A stretch of 22,482 bases of DNA from positions 1,649,449 through 1,671,930 of the forward strand of contig BFEA01000010.1 in the NCBI GenBank assembly GCA_003427395.1. The letters are read 5' to 3'. Both the position numbers and the translations under genes were made by a program. The stretch comes from Chara braunii (taxonomy: Eukaryota; Streptophyta; Charophyceae; Charales; Characeae). The notes under the pieces were generated by a model, which did no database searches, had not been told where the DNA came from, and saw nothing but the letters and a program-made list of their open reading frames with translations. Positions 18,720 to 22,482 of this stretch are shown piece by piece. Each line of letters opens with the position of its first letter. The stretch's first letter is position 1.

Positions 18720-19231
18720 TTACACGGGTCGAAAAGTAGATTATTTTTTATAAGAGTAATGAATGAGGCGAGACCAAAATGGTTTCTGCTCGAGAATGCT
18801 TCCTCGATGAAATGGGAAGACAGATTTGAGATTACAAAGCACTTAAGGGGAGTTGTGCCTGGGCTCACCGATTCGAAGCGGGTATCACCACAGCAAAGAC
18901 AACGGTTGTACTGGACGAACATCTCCCTTCCGGAGCGAATGCCTGATATTGAGTCGCACCCAAAAACTTGCTTACAATTTGTTATCAACAAAGTCAACGC
19001 ATAGAATGAGAAAACCAATTGTGTTATGACAACAAATTGTCACCCTGGGAATAAAGCCAGCATACCAGTAGTTAAGTACATGACGCAAGGAGAATCCCGT
19101 CTGCTTCATGTTACTGAAGTTGAAAGGATTATGGGCTGCCCTGCTGGGTATACAGAGTTAACTTAAGAGGAAGTTTGCATCTCAATTGACGGAAAGATAA
19201 AGAGGCAGAGCTATGACAGAAATAAGCAACC
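18720..19231 (+). pseudogene. DNMT3-like DNA (cytosine-5) methyltransferase, C-terminal catalytic fragment
   Basis: A frame open from 18720 carries the C-terminal half of a DNMT3-type catalytic domain: SRLFF then NEARPKWFLLEN (the E-N motif VI, 18792-18797), DSKRVSPQQRQRLYWTN (motif VIII, around 18903), and, after an in-frame TAG at 19002, TTNCHPGNKASIPV and VTEVERIMGCPAGYTEL (motif IX-X, around 19113-19160). A second stop, TAA, lies at 19164; weaker sense continues to about 19231. The order and spacing follow animal and plant DNMT3 rather than rearranged DRM proteins. The N-terminal part, with the S-adenosylmethionine motif and the catalytic Pro-Cys, is absent, so the fragment cannot be active. 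It is intronless over about 150 codons, pointing to an RNA-derived copy. It lies after ORF3 and before a polypurine tract, hence possibly inside the retroelement. Confidence 0.82.
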
Positions 19232-19436
19232 TGGTCTAAGCTGTCGAACCTTCGACTCCCCCATACCCTCCTCCGCCCCAAGGGGCGGAAGCTAAGGAAG
19301 ACATTGAGAAAGGAATGAGAAAAGAACAAAACGGACTCTGGAAAACTAACCACCCATAACACCACACCCTCCTTTCCCGTCTATCCCTCCAAAATCCGCT
19401 AACAAGAAATTGGTGCACGATGAGGACATCGCGAAT

Positions 19437-19448
19437 GAGTGGGGGGAA
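19437..19448 (+). promoter_or_regulatory. Putative polypurine tract (plus-strand primer)
   Basis: GAGTGGGGGGAA is followed directly by TGTGTCGGGAC. In LTR retrotransposons a purine-rich tract lies immediately before the TG that opens the 3' LTR. The fit is good, but the paired LTR was not seen in the window. Confidence 0.5.
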
Positions 19449-20014
19449 TGTGTCGGGACTAATGGGTCACGAATAACTTTCCATCACTCGAGAGATTGAA
19501 TACGGATAATTTGTGCACAACAGAGAAATCTGGAGTGAGGAAGTAGGAGAGAGAAAAGACAAAGGATTAGGCCGCAGAAGGGAGTGATACCCTGAGGAGA
19601 GAACCACAGGAGGAAAGAATTAGCGGCGGCAAGCAAGCGAGCGCAAGAATAGGGGCACATAGAACATAGCAGGAGGCCGGGAGGGCCATCGAAATGCAAT
19701 AAGACTAAGGCCAAAGGGCCCTTTGAACTAGCAATTGCAGCGCGACAACAATAAGGGAATGAAGAAGTTGAGGAATGGGCGGCCAGAAGCCGTGGGAAGC
19801 CAGGAAATGAGGGTCCAACGTGGGGGTCACCTATGGGAGCCTCGGAGCGAAGGCCCGCGACCAAAGAGATCGGCACCATAAGGCGCAAGGAAAGACTAAG
19901 GAGAGAGGTCGCTATGGGGCGACAAGACGCCCAAGGGGCGTGGGACACCTCGTAGAAACGCACTCGGGGCCACGTGGGACTAAGTAAAAATAATGGCGTC
20001 CGGGGCGAAATGTN

Positions 20015-20125
20015 TCGGGGACCGCCGACGGGACTAAGTGTCGGGAACCGCCGACGGGACTAAGTGTCGGGGACCACCGGCGGGACTAAGTGTCGGGGAC
20101 CACCAACGGGACAAGTGGCGGGGAC
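20015..20125. repeat. Tandem repeat, 4 units of 26 bp
   Basis: Units such as TCGGGGACCGCCGACGGGAC plus TAAGTG start at 20015, 20041, 20067 and 20093, exactly 26 bp apart, with a degenerate fifth start at about 20119. Confidence 0.93.
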
Positions 20126-20294
20126 ATGTGAAAGTCCCAAGAAGAAACGGTGGCACCACGTGAGGGAAAAATAATAAATGCAAGGTGCACTGTCAAGATC
20201 GACATCTTGNATGTGAAAGTCCCAAGAAGAAACGGTGGCACCACGTGAGGGAAAAATAATAAATGCAAGGTGCACTGTCAAGATCGACATCTTG
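20126..20294. repeat. Perfect 84-bp direct duplication joined by a single N
   Basis: Bases 20126-20209 and 20211-20294 are identical throughout (both run from ATGTGAAAGTCCC to GACATCTTG), and the only base between them is the N at 20210. This is either a young tandem duplication or an assembly join of two overlapping contig ends. Confidence 0.93.
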
Positions 20295-20298
20295 ACGG
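20275..20298. repeat. Hairpin, 10-bp arms, 4-nt loop
   Basis: CTGTCAAGAT and ATCTTGACGG around loop CGAC pair fully if one G.U is allowed. The diverged counterpart near 21689-21715 (ACCGTCGAG and CTAGACGGT) still forms a stem with different bases. Confidence 0.75.
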
Positions 20299-20311
20299 CC
20301 AAGAATATTAG

Positions 20312-20337
20312 CACCACTAGTGCAAGTACTAGTGGTG
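20312..20337. repeat. Perfect 10-bp inverted repeat, 6-nt loop
   Basis: CACCACTAGT and ACTAGTGGTG flank GCAAGT. The partner in the second direct-repeat copy lies near 21721. Confidence 0.85.
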
Positions 20338-20398
20338 ACAAACGGGAAGGCCAAAAGGAAAAGGAAAAGTAAAGAAAACTGAAGTGGGAGGCATGGGA

Positions 20399-20422
20399 GC
20401 AATCCGAAAAATCTCGGATCAG
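20399..20422. repeat. TCCG-8nt-CGGA hairpin, member 1
   Basis: ATCCG (20402-20406), loop AAAAATCT, CGGAT (20415-20419). Compared with later members the G-C pair has become A-T, preserving pairing. Confidence 0.65.
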
Positions 20423-20560
20423 CCTCCCTCAAGAAAATAGAGTTAAAATAGACCCCATGCGAAAAATAGCCCTCCGGGAGAAAATCGGAGTAGGAGGGAC
20501 CATTATGGGAGAAATGCAGGAGTAAAAGGAGGCTCCCATGGGCATGGGAAGGCCATTATT

Positions 20561-20584
20561 GCAGTCCGAGAAATAACGGACTGC
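20561..20584. repeat. TCCG-8nt-CGGA hairpin, member 2
   Basis: GCAGTCCG and CGGACTGC pair perfectly over 8 bp around loop AGAAATAA. Confidence 0.85.
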
Positions 20585-20741
20585 ACCTTGGGCATAAGGA
20601 GGGCCAAAACTAAGAGGAAGAAGCTAGAAAAGGGCCTTAACTGCCAGTTGACACTCGGCATGCTAGAAAAAAGAGAGAAAAGAAAAGAAAGTGGGGGACA
20701 ATAAGACAAAAGGAGTGAGAGGGAGTGAGTGAGTTGGCTGT

Positions 20742-20767
20742 CAGTAGGGACTGGCATGTCCCTACTG
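20742..20767. repeat. Perfect 10-bp inverted repeat, 6-nt loop
   Basis: CAGTAGGGAC and GTCCCTACTG flank TGGCAT. The corresponding site in the second duplicate (near 22186-22212) is diverged. Confidence 0.85.
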
Positions 20768-20783
20768 TCCATGAAAGGAGGAG

Positions 20784-20826
20784 AAAGAGAAAAGAAAAGA
20801 AAAGAAAAGAAAAGAAAAGAAAGGAA
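20784..20826. repeat. (AAAGA)n microsatellite
   Basis: About eight consecutive AAAGA pentamers with slight decay at both edges. Confidence 0.9.
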
Positions 20827-21019
20827 ACGAGAAAAAGGCCTTAACGGTAAAAAACGGTCACTTAGGGAGATTCATCCGAGACCAGATTCATTCGGGAATA
20901 TGGTGGTTACAAAGGACTTTGATTTTATTTAATTTTTGCAGAGAAAATCAAAGAAAATCAAGGCCTCTTGCAACCGGAATAAAACGGAATGCATGCATGA
21001 GGAGAATCACATGTTTTAG

Positions 21020-21053
21020 GTGCATCCGGAGCCAAAATCAAGGCCGGATNCAC
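21020..21053. repeat. GTGCATCCGG inverted repeat, 14-nt spacer
   Basis: GTGCATCCGG and CCGGATNCAC flank a 14-nt spacer. The second unit has the same arrangement at 21182-21215 with a 14-nt spacer and Ns in both arms. Confidence 0.7.
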
Positions 21054-21130
21054 TTGGGAGTTGGCCGTTTCTTTTTCTTTTGAGTAAGGGCTAGTTATGG
21101 GGCATTGGGGCTAAGGAATTGACCCCCATT

Positions 21131-21154
21131 GCAGTCCGAGTTGCAACGGACTGC
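21131..21154. repeat. TCCG-8nt-CGGA hairpin, member 4
   Basis: GCAGTCCG and CGGACTGC flank loop AGTTGCAA. Stem identical to member 2, loop changed. Confidence 0.85.
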
Positions 21155-21291
21155 ATGGGAGAGANAAAACACNTGTTNTAGGTGCATCNGGNGCCAATAT
21201 TNAGCCCNGATGCACTAGAAAATTTAANGCATCATTTTCTTTCAATAAGGGGGAACTTGTGGGGCTGTGGGTATGNAAAACAGCCATGACT

Positions 21292-21315
21292 GCAGTCCGA
21301 GAAATTACGGACTGC
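21292..21315. repeat. TCCG-8nt-CGGA hairpin, member 5
   Basis: GCAGTCCG and CGGACTGC flank loop AGAAATTA; one more T-A pair extends the stem on the outside. Confidence 0.85.
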
Positions 21316-21671
21316 ATGGGGATGCCAAGGCCAAGGGGAAATGGGCTACGGCAAGCCCGGAAGGCTAGATAGGAGCAATTTCGGCAAGGGGCAAGTAAGG
21401 ATGGTAAATGGCAACCGTGAGATGAGATCTCATGGCCTAGAAAAATCAGCACACATGTAGAGATGATGGGACCACCAAGGGTAAGGGGGTCCAAAAATAA
21501 AAATAGGACGCCGTCCAGGATGTTGTCGGGGACCAAATGAGTCCAAATAATAAAAATCGGAAAACGGGGCACACGTCGGTGGGACAAAGAAATGGAGCTA
21601 GCGTGTAGGAAAATGGCGGGGACTAGGGATGTCCCAAGGGAACCTTGAGCAAACACAAGGAATAATTGTGC

Positions 21672-22205
21672 AAGCAAGTGGCACCGTCGAGATCGAGGAG
21701 CTAGACGGTGGTAAATATTAGCACGACTAGTGCAAGCACTAGTGGGAGCAAGTGGGAGGGCCATGAGAGAAAGAAAAATGAAATAAGGGTGTTGGGAAGG
21801 TTGCCCAGCAGTCCGGGACATCTCGGACTAGCAAGGCATAAGAAAATAGAGCCTTGAGAGACTCAACATGAGAAAAAGGCTGTCCTTAGAAAATCGGAGC
21901 AGAAGGGGCGCAAAATTGGGCAAATGAGAGCAAAATGGAGCCCCCTAGGAGTATGGGGGTCCCATTATTGGAATCCGAGATGTAACGGTCATGTAACAGT
22001 CATGAACCTGGCCGTGAATGAGGCCCTAGGGCCTAGAAAGAGGATGCACAGCAGTTTGACACTTGTCACAACAAAAATAAACGAAAAGGAAATAAAAATG
22101 AGAAAAAAAAGAGGGAGAATGAGACAAAAGGGGAGAAAAGAGTGGAGGAGAGTGTGTCGGCCTATTGGGATCTGCACAGTAGAGACTGGCAGGTCCCAAC
22201 AGTGA
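21672..22205. repeat. Diverged direct duplication, second copy (partner 20263-20775)
   Basis: Shares the landmark order described for the first copy. Contains further TCCG-8nt-CGGA hairpins at 21810-21829 (loop GGACATCT) and a weak one at 21974-21989 (loop AGATGTAA). Confidence 0.7.
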
Positions 22206-22231
22206 CCTCATCCCTCCTAGAATGAGGGAGG

Positions 22232-22273
22232 GCAATCCGGATTGCAGAGATATGGCCCTTAGGGCCATATCTC
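22232..22273. repeat. Two adjacent perfect palindromes
   Basis: GCAATCCGGATTGC (22232-22245) is a 14-bp perfect palindrome with no loop. One base later GAGATATGGCCC (22247-22258) and GGGCCATATCTC (22262-22273) form a perfect 12-bp stem with loop TTA. Confidence 0.9.
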
Positions 22274-22482
22274 AATAAAATCTGAATCAAAAAGCTGAAA
22301 ATGAGAGAAAATGCAAAAAGGAAGTGGCCGGTTTTCTTTTGGGCCATGGATCTGAGATCAGATCTTATGGTAGAGAAACTAGCCATCTTTTGTGGGCCAG
22401 CTCAAAACGGCTAGCTCCGGAATGAGGTGGCAGCCCAAAATGGAAAGAAACAAAAGAGGGAAAATGACAAAACAGTGCATGT

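Larger units (their letters stand above)
20263..20775. repeat. Diverged direct duplication, first copy (partner 21672-22205)
   Basis: The order of landmarks is shared with the partner about 1.41-1.43 kb downstream: an ACTAGTGCAAG hairpin, a TCCG hairpin, AAGAAAATAGAG, GAGAAAATCGGAG or GAAAATCGGAG, GCTCCCATGGG or GCCCCCTAGGAG, a second TCCG hairpin, AGACAAAAGG and AGAGACTGGCA or AGGGACTGGCA. Identity is moderate with many indels. Confidence 0.7.
20970..21315. repeat. Tandem repeat of about 161 bp, 2 units plus a third hairpin boundary
   Basis: TCCG/CCG-type hairpins occur at 20970, 21131 and 21292 (161 bp apart), and the word GGTGCATC plus its paired GATGCAC occurs at 21019 and 21181. The second unit is rich in N. 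Confidence 0.7.
19451..22482 (+). mobile_element. Putative 3' LTR (start only; runs past the window end)
   Basis: It starts TGTCGGGACTAA just after the polypurine tract. It contains no protein gene, and its content (tandem repeats, hairpins, internal direct duplication) fits a long non-coding LTR or terminal region. Its word TGTCGGG recurs in the 26-bp array at 20015. A length over 3 kb would be unusually long, so a second, different repeat may begin inside. The end is not in the window and no matching 5' LTR was found. Confidence 0.35.

Noticed and set aside
20086-20432. Minus-strand frames of 60-93 codons over the 84-bp duplicate
   Set aside because: Duplicated non-coding sequence gives repeated peptides; no independent coding evidence.

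Overview
The window looks like nuclear repeat-rich DNA from a plant-lineage eukaryote, most probably a charophyte green alga such as Chara. That guess rests on three points: the style of the Ty3/gypsy polyprotein, a DNMT3-type cytosine methyltransferase relic (DNMT3 is known from animals and from charophytes, mosses and conifers), and many tandem repeats with scattered single Ns typical of a short-read assembly of a large genome. I could not test the species by search. No tRNA, rRNA, CRISPR or bacterial operon structure is visible.

Layout. Positions 1-332 are a degenerate tandem repeat, followed by a CT-rich microsatellite and about 2.9 kb without a convincing gene. From 3504 to 7120 lies a head-to-tail array of four paralogous, intronless reading frames (copies A-D, about 230-270 codons each) of a protein family I do not recognise. 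A and B are broken by stops and frameshifts; C and D are open. From about 7580 to 14158 there is one Ty3/gypsy gag-pol unit on the same strand: capsid-like gag with a CCHC knuckle, protease, reverse transcriptase, RNase H and integrase, interrupted by several stops and frameshifts, with the protease active-site Asp lost. Next come a TATA box and a third frame, ORF3 (14527-15441), with two SUMO-interacting-motif-like segments and one internal stop.

From 15442 to 18720 is non-coding DNA holding at least four unrelated tandem arrays. Then comes an intronless, 5'-truncated DNMT3-like methyltransferase fragment (about 18720-19231), a polypurine tract (19437-19448) and what I read as the start of a long 3' LTR (from about 19451, running off the window). 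That last segment is packed with tandem repeats and short hairpins, including a recurring hairpin family whose loop is always 8 nt.

Interpretation. All coding pieces lie on the plus strand and may belong to one very large gypsy element: paralogue array, gag-pol, ORF3, DNMT3-like sequence, PPT, LTR. A retrotransposon carrying a cytosine methyltransferase would fit the known capture of DNMT genes by charophyte and dinoflagellate retrotransposons. The single-element reading is inference, because no 5' LTR or primer-binding site was identified and nested insertion cannot be excluded.
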